Origin: Verrucomicrobia subdivision 3 bacterium UBA7542 | Lineage (GTDB): Bacteria; Verrucomicrobiota; Verrucomicrobiia; Limisphaerales; UBA11358 | Reading direction: 5' to 3' | DNA length: 24,029 nt | NCBI GenBank assembly: GCA_002479245.1 | Contig: DLMG01000173.1 | Location: forward strand, 1 to 24,029 | Part shown: positions 6,996 to 14,436 of the stretch, piece by piece | Layout: the number at the start of each line of letters is the position of its first letter | How positions within the stretch are numbered: position 1 is the first letter of the stretch | Program-made: the position numbers and the translations under genes | The notes under the pieces: model-generated | Told to the model about the DNA's origin: nothing | Database searches by the model: none | Seen by the model: the letters and a program-made list of their open reading frames with translations, nothing else

Positions 6996-7024
6996 TTTGT
7001 AGTAAAAAGAACAAGGCGTGTCAA
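6996..7024 (-). promoter_or_regulatory. Sigma-70-type promoter for the NHL-repeat gene
   Basis: On the minus strand TTGACA (7024-7019) is followed by a 17-nt spacer and TACAAA (7001-6996). This is a consensus -35, ideal spacing and a good -10. Transcription would start about 40 nt before the ATG at 6952. Confidence 0.65.
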
Positions 7025-7112
7025 GTTTTTTAATGCGAAACCATATCGGCAAGCTAAATCACAGTCAGTCCGCTTCGCGTGCCGCTGTCCAGATACCTAT
7101 GCGATAGACACC

Positions 7113-7340
7113 TCAATACACCAGCACCAGCACCGCCGCATCCTGCGCCGATTTCACCACATCCTCAAACTTCCGGTCAGCCGTGACTGGCGCTTTCAAC
7201 TTGCTCGCCACATCCGGCACCGATTCCAGGAAGCTCAACAGAAAACTGCTCTTGATCGCGTAATTCACATTCTCCGGCAACGCGCCCGTGGCCGCCAGCG
7301 CCGCCGCAGCGTTCAGCTTGGCCGACACGATGCCGATGAT
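7113..7340 (-). pseudogene. C-terminal fragment of a secreted trypsin-like serine protease
   Basis: The last 75 or so residues of the frame read GNIIGIVSAKLNAAAALAA, then ALPENVNYAIKSSFLLSFLE and end KSAQDAAVLVLVY. This matches the end of S1C-type trypsin-like proteases, where the 'GxxxGIVSAKL' strand and 'NYAIKSSFLLSFLES' segment follow the catalytic serine. The catalytic His, Asp and Ser regions are absent. The codons upstream of about 7345 (VMTEH and before) no longer look like the family. The fragment is therefore a remnant with its catalytic core lost, not a functional enzyme. Confidence 0.75.
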
Positions 7341-7421
7341 GTTGCCATGCTCAGTCATGACTTGACTTACCCTGCCGGGTGTGGGTCTGCTTGAGTCTGT
7401 CATCCGCATAACGCGAAAGCC

Positions 7422-7682
7422 ATGAAGGACGCAAACTGGCAGCGGGAATTCCGGCACGCGCAGACCGTGAAGACCTACCGCATCAATTCACGGCCATTCA
7501 AACGGATTGCCTATGGCCGGGAGACGGCGGACTGGGGCGCGGAAATACATGATTGCCCCGACTGCGGGGTCGCCAGCGGCTGTCTGCATTTGCCCGGCTG
7601 CGATGTCGAACAGTGCCCGCGCTGTGGCGGGCACGCGGCGTCCTGTGAGTGTCCGTACGATGACCGGCCGGATTCTGTTTAG
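7422..7682 (+). CDS. Small zinc-ribbon protein, 86 residues
   Basis: A cysteine-rich protein: CPDCG (residues 45-49), C54, [12 protein letters not shown] (60-69) and a final CEC. The two CxxC knuckles suggest one or two zinc sites. The pattern CPDCGV...[16 protein letters not shown] belongs to a widespread family of small uncharacterised proteins. The N-terminus ([14 protein letters not shown]) includes a short motif common in that family. It stands alone among gene fragments on both sides and may be the only intact gene between 7.1 and 8.1 kb. Function unknown; perhaps a nucleic-acid or protein-binding adaptor. Confidence 0.7.
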   Translation: MKDANWQREFRHAQTVKTYRINSRPFKRIAYGRETADWGAEIHDCPDCGVASGCLHLPGCDVEQCPRCGGHAASCECPYDDRPDSV

Positions 7683-7781
7683 CCGGACGCAGGAGTCAGC
7701 AGGGACAGGGCCTCGCCAACTCACGAGCGGCGTTGCGGCTTTTTGAGCCTGCGCCGGATTTGGAACACCGACACAGATGGG

Positions 7782-7893
7782 TCAAGCGACTTGGCGCACC
7801 ATGTTCTGGCCGCCGTAAGGATTGGGGGCGCGAACGGAGCACTCCGGGTCATCGCACCACTGGCCATCGACGATGAACCGGTAGTTGTTTTTC
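7782..7893 (-). pseudogene. C-terminal scrap of a CBM48/AMPK-type glycogen-binding protein
   Basis: The minus strand reads NNYRFIVDGQWCDDPECSVR followed by APNPYGGQNMVRQVA and a stop. 'YRF-VDG-W--DP' and 'NPYGG-NMV' are signatures of the glycogen-recognition (early-set, CBM48-like) domain found as a small stand-alone protein in many bacteria. Only about 37 residues remain; the upstream sequence is cut off by the IS66 fragment beginning near 7903. The loss is probably due to that insertion. Confidence 0.65.
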
Positions 7894-7902
7894 TTATGCT
7901 GA

Positions 7903-8139
7903 GCTGAGCATAGGAAAAAGAATTTTTTATTCATTGGCCATCCCGATGCCGGTGAACGCAGCGCGGTGATCTACACCCTGCTGGGCAGTTGTCGTCGGCA
8001 CGGGATTAACCCATTTGATTACCTGAAAGATTTGTTCACCCGTTTGCCCGCCGCCAAGATCACTCAAATCAAAGAGTTCACACCCACAGCATGGGCCCGG
8101 GCCAAAGCGAGGGAGGAAATGGTCTCTCTGGTCGCTTGA
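7903..8139 (+). pseudogene. C-terminal fragment of an IS66-family transposase
   Basis: The 78-residue reading HRKKNFLFIGHPDAGERSAV, then IYTLLGSCRRHGINPFDYLKD, then LFTRLPAAKI is the C-terminal end of IS66 TnpC ('KN-LF-G---AGERSAVIY-L--SC-RHGI-P--YL-D---RLP'). There is no start codon and most of the transposase is missing, along with the accessory genes. It shows that IS66 activity has damaged this locus; it abuts the CBM48 fragment on the opposite strand. Confidence 0.8.
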
Positions 8140-8468
8140 ACAAACCGAGGCGCAAGGCGCAGTCAAACTTCGGCGGCGATCCGTGCGGCTTCACCACGGC
8201 CTGCCATCAATTCTGTTTAATCCTTGCTTTAGTAATATTTATTTGCCATATTAAAAGCTCGATTCAGGTCAGAGCCAGTTTCCGTAACGTCGGGAGCGGT
8301 TTGTGCAAAGCCAGAAACCATCGGAATCAACTGGGGCCATGGTGCGCCGTTTTGGCGTGGGCTGGCTTGGTTCATCGGTCTGCTCCCGTAAAGCCCGTTC
8401 TCCCCGCAACCGGTTTTATTTCCCGTTCGTCATTCCCTTCATCCCGCAAACTCTGAAAAGGTTTATTT
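8140..8468. other. Leader region upstream of the chimeric VgrG gene
   Basis: No gene is visible. The first 75 bases probably belong to the IS66 remnant's right end. An AT-rich segment (about 8224-8260) has a weak promoter-like pair, TTGCTT and CATATT separated by 17 nt. A ribosome binding site (AAAAGG, 8 nt before the ATG) precedes the next gene. Nothing else stands out. Confidence 0.35.
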
Positions 8469-11400
8469 ATGAAAAAACAAATTAAACACCTCCTGCTCGC
8501 GCTGGCATTGCTGGCGCTCTCAACCCTTAACTCGCAACTCTCAACCGTCTTCGCCCAAGGCACGGCGTTCACGTATCAGGGCCAGCTCCAGAACAACGGC
8601 AGTCCGGCCAGCGGCACCTACAACCTGACCTTCTCACTGTTCAACACCAACATCACCGGTGTGCCCATCGCCGGGCCGGTGACCAACAACGCCGTGATCG
8701 TCACCAACGGCCTGTTCACGGTGCTGATTGATTTTGGCCCCGGCGTGTTCACGGGCGCAACTAACTGGTTGCAGATTGGCGTGGAGACCAACGGCGTCAG
8801 CAGTTTCACCTCACTGACACCGCGCCAGGAATTGACGCCGACGCCCTACGCGATTTACGCCGAAAACGCGACCATGCTGGCGAACGGAACGGCTATCGGA
8901 GCGGGATCGGGCAACGCGATTTCGACCAGTGGCGCGACCGACTCGTTTATTGGTGGCGGCAGCGCCAATGGGGTGCTCTCCAGTTCCGTCTATTCCACCG
9001 TCGCCGGCGGCCAAGGCAATGTTGTGGGAGCCAGTGCTGGCTGGTCAACCATTGCCGGTGGGGACAACAACCAGAGCTATTCCGGTTGGGGAGCCATCGG
9101 TGGCGGCGGCGGCAATGTAATCTCGAACAACTCGCCGTTTGCCGTCCTCGCAGGTGGCGAGAACAATCTCATTTCCTCCAACGCGCAACTCGCCGTCATT
9201 GGCGGCGGGTTCGCCAATACGAACAGCGGCCAATATGCGGTGGTTCCCGGCGGGGCGAACAATTATGCGCAAGGGAACTACAGTTTTGCAGGCGGCAACC
9301 GGGCCAAGGCCACCAACCAGGGGGCCTTCGTGTGGGCCGATTCCCAAAATGCCGACTTTGGCTCCACCACCAGCAACCAGTTCAGCGTGCGGGCCCAAGG
9401 TGGTGTGCAATTTGTCACCTCGGGTGCTGGTGTGATACTGGATGGTCAGCCGATGCTGGCCGGCACGGTGGGAGAATCCCAGATTGATGATGGCGGTGCG
9501 GCTGCCTACCAGGTGTTTCAGCATACCGTCCAATCCGTCGGCGGCGACAGCTCAATACCGTTTGCCGATCTTTTGCCGATCAAGGCAACGAATGGGGTGA
9601 CACCGTCCTTTGCGCTTACGCTGAATGGCTCGGCGTTTGGGTCAGTGATTGGCTTTTCCGGCAACGAAGGAGTTTCCCAGCCCTATTCCTACGTTGTCGA
9701 TGTGCTTTACTCCGGCACGGCAGTGAGTCCCGACGGTCAACTCGGTCTTAACGGCCGCCTGACTTACACGCGAAACGGCCGCACGACGAGTTTTGGCGGC
9801 CTCGTCACCGCCTGCACCCTTTCAGCCTCCAACGGTGCAAGTCTGCTTTATACGTTTCGTCTGGAATCCCCGTTGGCCTCCATGTCCCTTTCGACAGACT
9901 ACCATATTTACCAATTCACGAATGCTCCGGCGCTGGCCGCCGCCGTGTATTCGAGCGCCACGGCCAACACGGCAGCTCAGAGCCTGACCACAAGCTATAC
10001 GGCCCATGACAATCTCATCCAGTTTGGGGAGACGGATTTGAACTTTTTCAGCCGCATCCTCGAATACGAAGGGATTTTCTACTTCTTCAACCAAAGCGCC
10101 AGTCCGCCCAGCCTGGTTTTGGGCGACAGCACGTCCGCCTACCTGTCCTCGCCCAACTCGCCTTTTCCCTATTACGGAAACCTGAACACCAACGTTACGT
10201 CTGGCGCGGAGTACATCCAGACTTTTCAGATGGCGTTTCACCAGTCAACGCTGACTTCCACAGTCAGCGCGTATAACTTTACCACTCCCGCGACATTGCA
10301 GAGCGCAACCGTTTCCGGGACGGAAGGAGTCGGCTCGCTGTTCGAGTTCGGCTCTTCATCCGTCCAGACCACGGCGTATGACCAGTTGATAGCGCAAGTG
10401 CGCCAGGACCGCCAAACTGCCGCTCGCGCCGCCATCGCCGGCTCCGGCACGGCTCCGGATTTGCGCGCCGGTTACACCTTTGCGCTCAATGACCAGACCG
10501 GGGCGGGGTTGGGTAGTTCTTACCTGGTCACCTCCATTCACCATGCCGGCTTTGTGCGCGTGACGAATGGAGTCAGCACACTCTTTTACGGCAACCAGTT
10601 TGAAGCCATCCCGGCTTCGTTAAATTACCGGCCGCCGCTGGCAACGCCCAAGCCGCAGGCTCAACCTAGCATCGCCGTCGTCACCGGTCCCTCAGGGCAG
10701 GAAATTTATGTGGATCAATATGGTCGCGTGAAGGTGCAGTTCAAATGGGACCGTTATGGCGCCCTTGACCAGAACTCCAGCGCCTGGATTCGTATGACCA
10801 GTCCCATGGCCGGCTCCAACGGCCGTGGGATGATGTTTCTGCCGCGCATTGGCGACGAAGTGCTGGTTTCGTTTGTCGAGGGAGATCCCGACCAACCCGT
10901 GATTACCGGCAGTCTTTACAATGCCAACAATACGCCACCTTATGCGCTGCCGGCTAACAAGGCGGTTTCGACCATCCGATCCACCGGTACCATAGGCCAG
11001 CCCACGGAGGTCAATGAGATCAAATTCAATGACACTGCCGGGAGTCAGACATTCACGATTCAGGCGGCGAAGGACTTGAGCGTCATAGCAGCCAACAACA
11101 CCACTCTTTCCGCCGGTAACAGCCTGAGTGTTACGGCAACTGGTAGCGCGACGCTTGCAGCCGGTACTAGCCTGAGTATTTCGGCAACCGGTAACGCCAC
11201 CCTTTCCAGCGGCGGTGGCCTGAGCGTTCAAGCCGGCACGCAGACAACCTTTAGCGGTCCGGTTTCCGTCGGCGCTCTTTCCGCCACGAGCGTGTCCGCA
11301 GGCTCCCAATCGGTGACTGGGGGTATGAATATCGATCAAGCCAACCTCAACAACGGCACTGTTTCGGCCAATGCCTTGACCTTTGGCGCCGGGAGCGGCG

Positions 11401-12185
11401 AAGGCATCGGTTCCCAGCGCACCAGCGGGGCCAATCAATACGATCTTGTTTTTTACACGGCCAACGCCGCGCGAATGAGCATTCTCAACAACGGCTACGT
11501 TGGCATCGGCACGAGCCTGCCGACGGCGCCACTCCATGTTCAAGGCAATCAGACCGGCAGTTTTGCCAACGCCACTGTCCTCATCGCCAACACCAACAGC
11601 ACTTCTACCTCCGGCCCGGCGTTGCGGGTGCAATCCAACGGCACCGGCCAATACGGCGCGCTGTCGGTGTCGGCCAACAATCTGACGGGGCCGATTGCCG
11701 AGTTTGGCAACGCGAACACCTGGGTTGCGACCATTGCCAACGACGGCACCATCACCGCCACCGCGTTCAACTCCACCAGCGACCGGAACGCCAAGGCCAA
11801 CTTTGCACCGGTCAACCCGGCGACAGTGCTGGCCAAAGTGGCGGCCCTGCCGATCTCGGAATGGAATTTCAAGACCGACCCGGCGGATCAAAAACACCTC
11901 GGCCCGATGGCGCAGGATTTCCACACCGTGTTCGGCTTGAACGGCGCGGATGACAAGCACATTTCTGTCGTGGACGAAGGCGGCGTCGCCCTCGCCGCCA
12001 TCCAGGGATTGAACGAGAAGCTGGAAGTCAGAAGTGAGAAGTTAGAAGCGGAGAATGCGGAATTGAAGGCGAAGGTGACGGATTTGCAGTCACAGCTTGA
12101 CGGGCTGCAAAAGGCCGTCGCCCGGCTCGTGGACAAATCGGCAAGCCCGCTTGCCCTGAACACCCCACCGCAGGAGGCGAAATGA
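8469..12185 (+). CDS. Chimeric secreted protein: tail-fibre/adhesin N-terminus, VgrG spike core, S74 chaperone C-terminus
   Basis: 1238 residues. (a) Signal peptide, residues 1-29, ending VFAQ. (b) Residues 30-140: the 'FTYQGQL---GSPASGTYNLTFSLFN' module common at the start of verrucomicrobial tail-fibre-like proteins. (c) About 160-330: glycine-rich YadA-head-like repeats (STVAGGQGN, AVLAGGENN, AVIGGGFAN). (d) About 345-710: VgrG gp27-like region, including LSTDYHIYQF and ETDLNFFSRILEYEGIFYFF. (e) 740-820: gp5-type OB domain (EIYVDQYGRVKVQFKWDR, MFLPRIGDEVLVSFVEGDPD, GSLYNANNTPPYALP). (f) About 845-925: NEIKFNDTAGSQ and a repetitive beta-helix-like needle. (g) About 1100-1190: peptidase-S74 self-cleaving chaperone (STSDRNAKANF). 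(h) A C-terminal coiled coil (EKLEVRSEKLEAENAELKAK). A normal VgrG has no signal peptide, so this may be a surface or extracellular trimer. No other secretion-system gene is nearby. Domain assignment is strong; the role is inference. Confidence 0.9.
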   Translation: MKKQIKHLLLALALLALSTLNSQLSTVFAQGTAFTYQGQLQNNGSPASGTYNLTFSLFNTNITGVPIAGPVTNNAVIVTNGLFTVLIDFGPGVFTGATNWLQIGVETNGVSSFTSLTPRQELTPTPYAIYAENATMLANGTAIGAGSGNAISTSGATDSFIGGGSANGVLSSSVYSTVAGGQGNVVGASAGWSTIAGGDNNQSYSGWGAIGGGGGNVISNNSPFAVLAGGENNLISSNAQLAVIGGGFANTNSGQYAVVPGGANNYAQGNYSFAGGNRAKATNQGAFVWADSQNADFGSTTSNQFSVRAQGGVQFVTSGAGVILDGQPMLAGTVGESQIDDGGAAAYQVFQHTVQSVGGDSSIPFADLLPIKATNGVTPSFALTLNGSAFGSVIGFSGNEGVSQPYSYVVDVLYSGTAVSPDGQLGLNGRLTYTRNGRTTSFGGLVTACTLSASNGASLLYTFRLESPLASMSLSTDYHIYQFTNAPALAAAVYSSATANTAAQSLTTSYTAHDNLIQFGETDLNFFSRILEYEGIFYFFNQSASPPSLVLGDSTSAYLSSPNSPFPYYGNLNTNVTSGAEYIQTFQMAFHQSTLTSTVSAYNFTTPATLQSATVSGTEGVGSLFEFGSSSVQTTAYDQLIAQVRQDRQTAARAAIAGSGTAPDLRAGYTFALNDQTGAGLGSSYLVTSIHHAGFVRVTNGVSTLFYGNQFEAIPASLNYRPPLATPKPQAQPSIAVVTGPSGQEIYVDQYGRVKVQFKWDRYGALDQNSSAWIRMTSPMAGSNGRGMMFLPRIGDEVLVSFVEGDPDQPVITGSLYNANNTPPYALPANKAVSTIRSTGTIGQPTEVNEIKFNDTAGSQTFTIQAAKDLSVIAANNTTLSAGNSLSVTATGSATLAAGTSLSISATGNATLSSGGGLSVQAGTQTTFSGPVSVGALSATSVSAGSQSVTGGMNIDQANLNNGTVSANALTFGAGSGEGIGSQRTSGANQYDLVFYTANAARMSILNNGYVGIGTSLPTAPLHVQGNQTGSFANATVLIANTNSTSTSGPALRVQSNGTGQYGALSVSANNLTGPIAEFGNANTWVATIANDGTITATAFNSTSDRNAKANFAPVNPATVLAKVAALPISEWNFKTDPADQKHLGPMAQDFHTVFGLNGADDKHISVVDEGGVALAAIQGLNEKLEVRSEKLEAENAELKAKVTDLQSQLDGLQKAVARLVDKSASPLALNTPPQEAK
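8517..8544 (+). repeat. Heptanucleotide tandem repeat in signal-peptide codons
   Basis: Four successive 7-mers, CTCTCAA, CCCTTAA, CTCGCAA and CTCTCAA, encode LSTLNSQLST of the signal peptide. Seven is not a multiple of three, so gain or loss of one unit would shift the frame. Confidence 0.75.
12015..12049 (+). repeat. Heptanucleotide tandem repeat in coiled-coil codons
   Basis: Five 7-mers, GAGAAGC, TGGAAGT, CAGAAGT, GAGAAGT and TAGAAGC, encode EKLEVRSEKLEA at the C-terminal coiled coil. The 21-nt repeat of three units equals seven residues, matching the coiled-coil heptad. Confidence 0.75.
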
Positions 12186-12765
12186 AAACGCGCAGCGTCT
12201 TGGAGTGCGGTGGCTGTGACACCGCTTTTAAACCCGTGGGTCGCGGGACATTTTTGACTCCGTTGATGATCATTCACCGGCGGGAAAGCGGCGGCGTGCT
12301 CCGCTTGCCGCCGCAGTCCAAAACCTCGCGGCTGTGGTTGATTGCTTTCTGTTTTCTGCTTTCAGCTTTCGGGCGTCAGGGCAAAGCTATTCCATTGACT
12401 GGTATAAAGTTTCCGGCGGCGGCGGAACGAGCACCAATGGCCAATACGCCGTCAGCGGCACCGTCGGCCAGCATGACGCGGGCGGGCCGATGACCGGCGG
12501 CAGTTACTCGCTGACCGGCGGTTTCTGGGCGCTCTTCTCCGTGGTGCAGACGCCCGGCGCGCCGACGTTGTACATCACCGGCTCGGGCAACACGGTGACG
12601 GTGTATTGGCAGGATGTATCCGGTTGGAGTTTGCAGCAGAACAACAATCTGGCTGTGCCTGCGGGCTGGACGGGCAGTAGCGGCGTGACGACCTCCAACG
12701 GCACCAATTATCTGAACATCACGTCGCCCGCGGGGAATTTATTCTTCCGATTGAGCAATCCCTGA
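12182..12765 (+). pseudogene. Small secreted protein, frame disrupted in its signal peptide
   Basis: Frame 1 opens at 12182 (ATGA overlap with the upstream stop) and reaches a good signal-peptide core, SRLWLIAFCFLLSAF, then drifts into unlikely sequence. The conserved mature part, QSYSIDWYKVSGGGG followed by GQYAVSGTVGQ, the GGFWALFSVVQTPGAP linker and a C-terminal NLFFRLSNP, is in another frame starting near 12350. Alone, that frame could start at a GTG at 12334, giving MVDCFLFSAFSFRASGQ, a poor signal peptide without basic residues. The join lies in a heptanucleotide repeat (12344-12371); one extra 7-mer would restore one frame. The family is a common verrucomicrobial secreted protein of unknown role often near tail-fibre-like genes. 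It may be a pseudogene or a slippage switch. Confidence 0.65.
12344..12371 (+). repeat. Heptanucleotide tandem repeat at a frameshift
   Basis: GCTTTCT, GTTTTCT, GCTTTCA and GCTTTCG in tandem. Adding one unit would join the hydrophobic signal-peptide frame upstream to the conserved mature-protein frame downstream. Confidence 0.7.
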
Positions 12766-12785
12766 AACAAGTGAAGCAAATTATC

Positions 12786-12803
12786 TGACACCTAACGCCA
12801 GAC
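12786..12803 (-). other. attC half-site (GTTRRRY end) next to the intron
   Basis: On the minus strand the sequence reads GTCTGGCGTTAGGT. It closely matches the ends of the complete sites in this window (CTCTGGGCGTTAAGC and CTCTGGACGTTAGGC) and fits GTTRRRY. The intron begins directly beside it. The other half is not clearly recognisable across the intron, although GATGCAGCG at 13514-13522 resembles the CTGCAGCG of the other sites. Confidence 0.4.
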
Positions 12804-13493
12804 GTGCTTGACCAGACGCATAGAAGCGCCAGATAACTGGCCGGAAGCAGTGAAATGGAAAGTTCACACAGGAAAGATACAGCCAATCATCCTGACCCCG
12901 AGTCATGCGGGACGGGTCGTAAGGCCCATCACGAAGCGTTGACAGGGGCAGATGCGGGCGAGGTATCGAGCCGCGAAATCCGAACCTCCGGGTCGCCGAC
13001 GCTGTTATGCGAAGCGGAAGGCAACATGACGGTGAACGCCAAGGCGAGTTCACCGGCAGACCCGCGCGGTCGCAGACCCTCAGCACGCATCGAAGCTTCC
13101 AGCGCAGGAACTGGGAGACCCCGCACCTCTCCAAGCGAAGAAAAGCGCTTGGAGCGCCCCTCGAAGGCAGTTAGCCAAACGGTGGGGATGAGTGGGTGTG
13201 GGGAGTCGGATGAGTCCGTAGTATCGAAGAAGCCAGCGAACAGAATCCAGAAGTCCCAATGGGACTTCCCGGAGGCGGAGTTGGTGGAGAAAAGGGACTC
13301 AATCAAGAGGAACACGTGCCAGCCTGGCACCTCCCGGACACAGAGCCGGAAACATGAGGTGTCACCCGGGTTGGAACGTGTGCGACGAAACGAACGTTTC
13401 GACGCCAGAACTCAAGATAAGAGCCGAGTGCGGTAATACCGCCTGCTCGGATCTGTGCGGGGGGCCGGAGGCAACTCCGGTCCCTACCGCGAC
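12804..13493 (+). ncRNA. Group II intron RNA with its reverse transcriptase deleted
   Basis: Domain V lies at 13421-13455: GAGCCGAG pairs with the CTCGGATC side, around an inner GCGGT/ACCGC stem, with the catalytic AGC triad at 13422-13424. Domain VI (about 13456-13493) has the stem CCGGAG-GCAA-CTCCGG and a bulged A in CCCTACCGC, placed 7 nt from an AC 3' end. The 5' end is probably GTGCTTG at 12804 (consensus GTGYG, one mismatch). The open frame through the 5' half (from about 13207) reads SDESVVSKKPAN, then AELVEKRDSIKRN, then SPGLERVR. This matches the N-terminus of group II intron-encoded proteins, but it stops where the RT domain should begin. The RT, maturase and endonuclease parts are gone. 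An inserted palindrome (AAGTCCCAATGGGACTT) interrupts the leader. It may still splice with a protein supplied in trans. Confidence 0.75.
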
Positions 13494-13520
13494 CGGTCAA
13501 TTCGCACCGGCTCGATGCAG

Positions 13521-13575
13521 CGCGCATTATCCGTTTTCGGGCTGTTCACCAAGTCGCTGACCGGATAATCTCGCG
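13521..13575. repeat. Inverted repeat downstream of the intron
   Basis: CGCG-C-ATTATCCG (13521-13533) and CGGATAAT-CT-CGCG (13562-13575) can pair over 12 bp with a small internal loop. It lies in the 3' exon, before a short open frame (MKLQAYVFCGC, 13579-13614) and the gene at 13616. It could be an operator or an mRNA hairpin. Confidence 0.4.
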
Positions 13576-13615
13576 CACATGAAACTCCAGGCCTACGTCT
13601 TCTGCGGCTGTTAAT

Positions 13616-13849
13616 ATGCGCGCCCTGATTTCCTACGAACGCTACACCGAACTCCTGTCCAAGCACATCCAACGCACCATCATCCCGGCGGAGGTGGAGG
13701 ACAACGCCCGCTTCGAAGCCGCGCATCAGGGATCCGAACGGAAGTTCTGCCCAAAATGCAACGTCCCCGTCTGGACATTCCTTGAACCCTACCGTGTGGC
13801 CCACGACATCGCAAAATGCCCCGGCAAACCCGACGCCCAGATCCTATGA
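13616..13849 (+). CDS. Small protein with a possible zinc site, 77 residues
   Basis: Begins MRALISYERYTELLSKHIQR and contains FCPKCNVPVWTF (CPKC knuckle) followed by AHDIAKCPGKP. C-x2-C, a histidine and a distal cysteine could form one zinc site (C2HC). Not assigned to a named family. The stop overlaps the next gene's ATG (ATGA), so it is translationally coupled to the DNA-binding repeat protein. The immediately preceding 11-codon open frame ends TAA just before this ATG and could be a leader peptide. Confidence 0.6.
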   Translation: MRALISYERYTELLSKHIQRTIIPAEVEDNARFEAAHQGSERKFCPKCNVPVWTFLEPYRVAHDIAKCPGKPDAQIL

Positions 13850-14436
13850 CCCTTGATCTCCCAAACGTGCTGACCAAACGGGAGAAGTTGGTGGTTCGCC
13901 TCCGTGACCAAAAGAAACTGGCATTTCCTAAAATCGCCGATCAGCTCGGCGTGACCGATGGTCGGGTCTGGCAGATATATCACGCCGCCCGCAAAAAGAT
14001 CCAGTTTCCCCCCAACGGCCTGTCGCATCGATCCAATCGCCTACTGACCATCGCCGGCTTTACGGTCGAGAAGGAAGCCATCGCCCACGCCCTCCGGACT
14101 GGTAAACTTTATTCCAGCAACCAACCGCCCAACTACGGCCGATACACCCACCGAGAAGTTTGTCGCTGGGCTGGCGTTGACCCTGCGACCCTGAAGTGGC
14201 ACAGCCAAGAATCCAAACCCTATCCTGCCAACGGATTATCCTACCGGGCGAACAACTTGCTGAAATATGCCGGCATCTCCGCCACGAAAAAGGCCGTCCA
14301 CCAAGCCCTCAAACAAGGCGACCTGCTACCCACCAAACGTCCGGTCGGCTATGGCAAGATCACGCACGCCGAACTCCGTCGCTGGGCCGGCGTTGAACCG
14401 AGGACTAAAATATATGCCAGAAGAAAAAGCAGGTGA
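13846..14436 (+). CDS. HTH protein with two copies of a 60-residue repeat
   Basis: 196 residues from the ATG overlapping the upstream stop. Residues about 8-50 (LTKREKLVVRLRDQKKLAFP, IADQLGVTDGRVWQIYHAA) form a sigma-70 region 4/LuxR-like helix-turn-helix. Two similar repeats follow: NGLSHRSNRLLTIAGFTVEK...CRWAGVD and NGLSYRANNLLKYAGISATK...LRRWAGVE, each about 58 residues with PNYGRYTH or VGYGKITH in the middle. Each repeat looks like a small helical DNA-binding unit in its own right (recurrent RRWAGV end), giving three potential DNA contacts. I know no named family. It overlaps the next gene by 23 nt in the +1 direction and probably belongs to one transcript with its neighbours. Confidence 0.75.
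   Translation: MTLDLPNVLTKREKLVVRLRDQKKLAFPKIADQLGVTDGRVWQIYHAARKKIQFPPNGLSHRSNRLLTIAGFTVEKEAIAHALRTGKLYSSNQPPNYGRYTHREVCRWAGVDPATLKWHSQESKPYPANGLSYRANNLLKYAGISATKKAVHQALKQGDLLPTKRPVGYGKITHAELRRWAGVEPRTKIYARRKSR

Noticed and set aside
10692..11960. 422-codon minus-strand open frame opposite the VgrG chimera
   Set aside because: It is opposite a clear multi-domain gene and has no recognisable motif; long antisense frames are expected in GC-rich DNA.
12855..13436. 193-codon open frame through the intron
   Set aside because: It runs through the folded domains of a group II intron; only its last third resembles the start of an intron protein, which is then truncated. It is better described as RNA plus a remnant.
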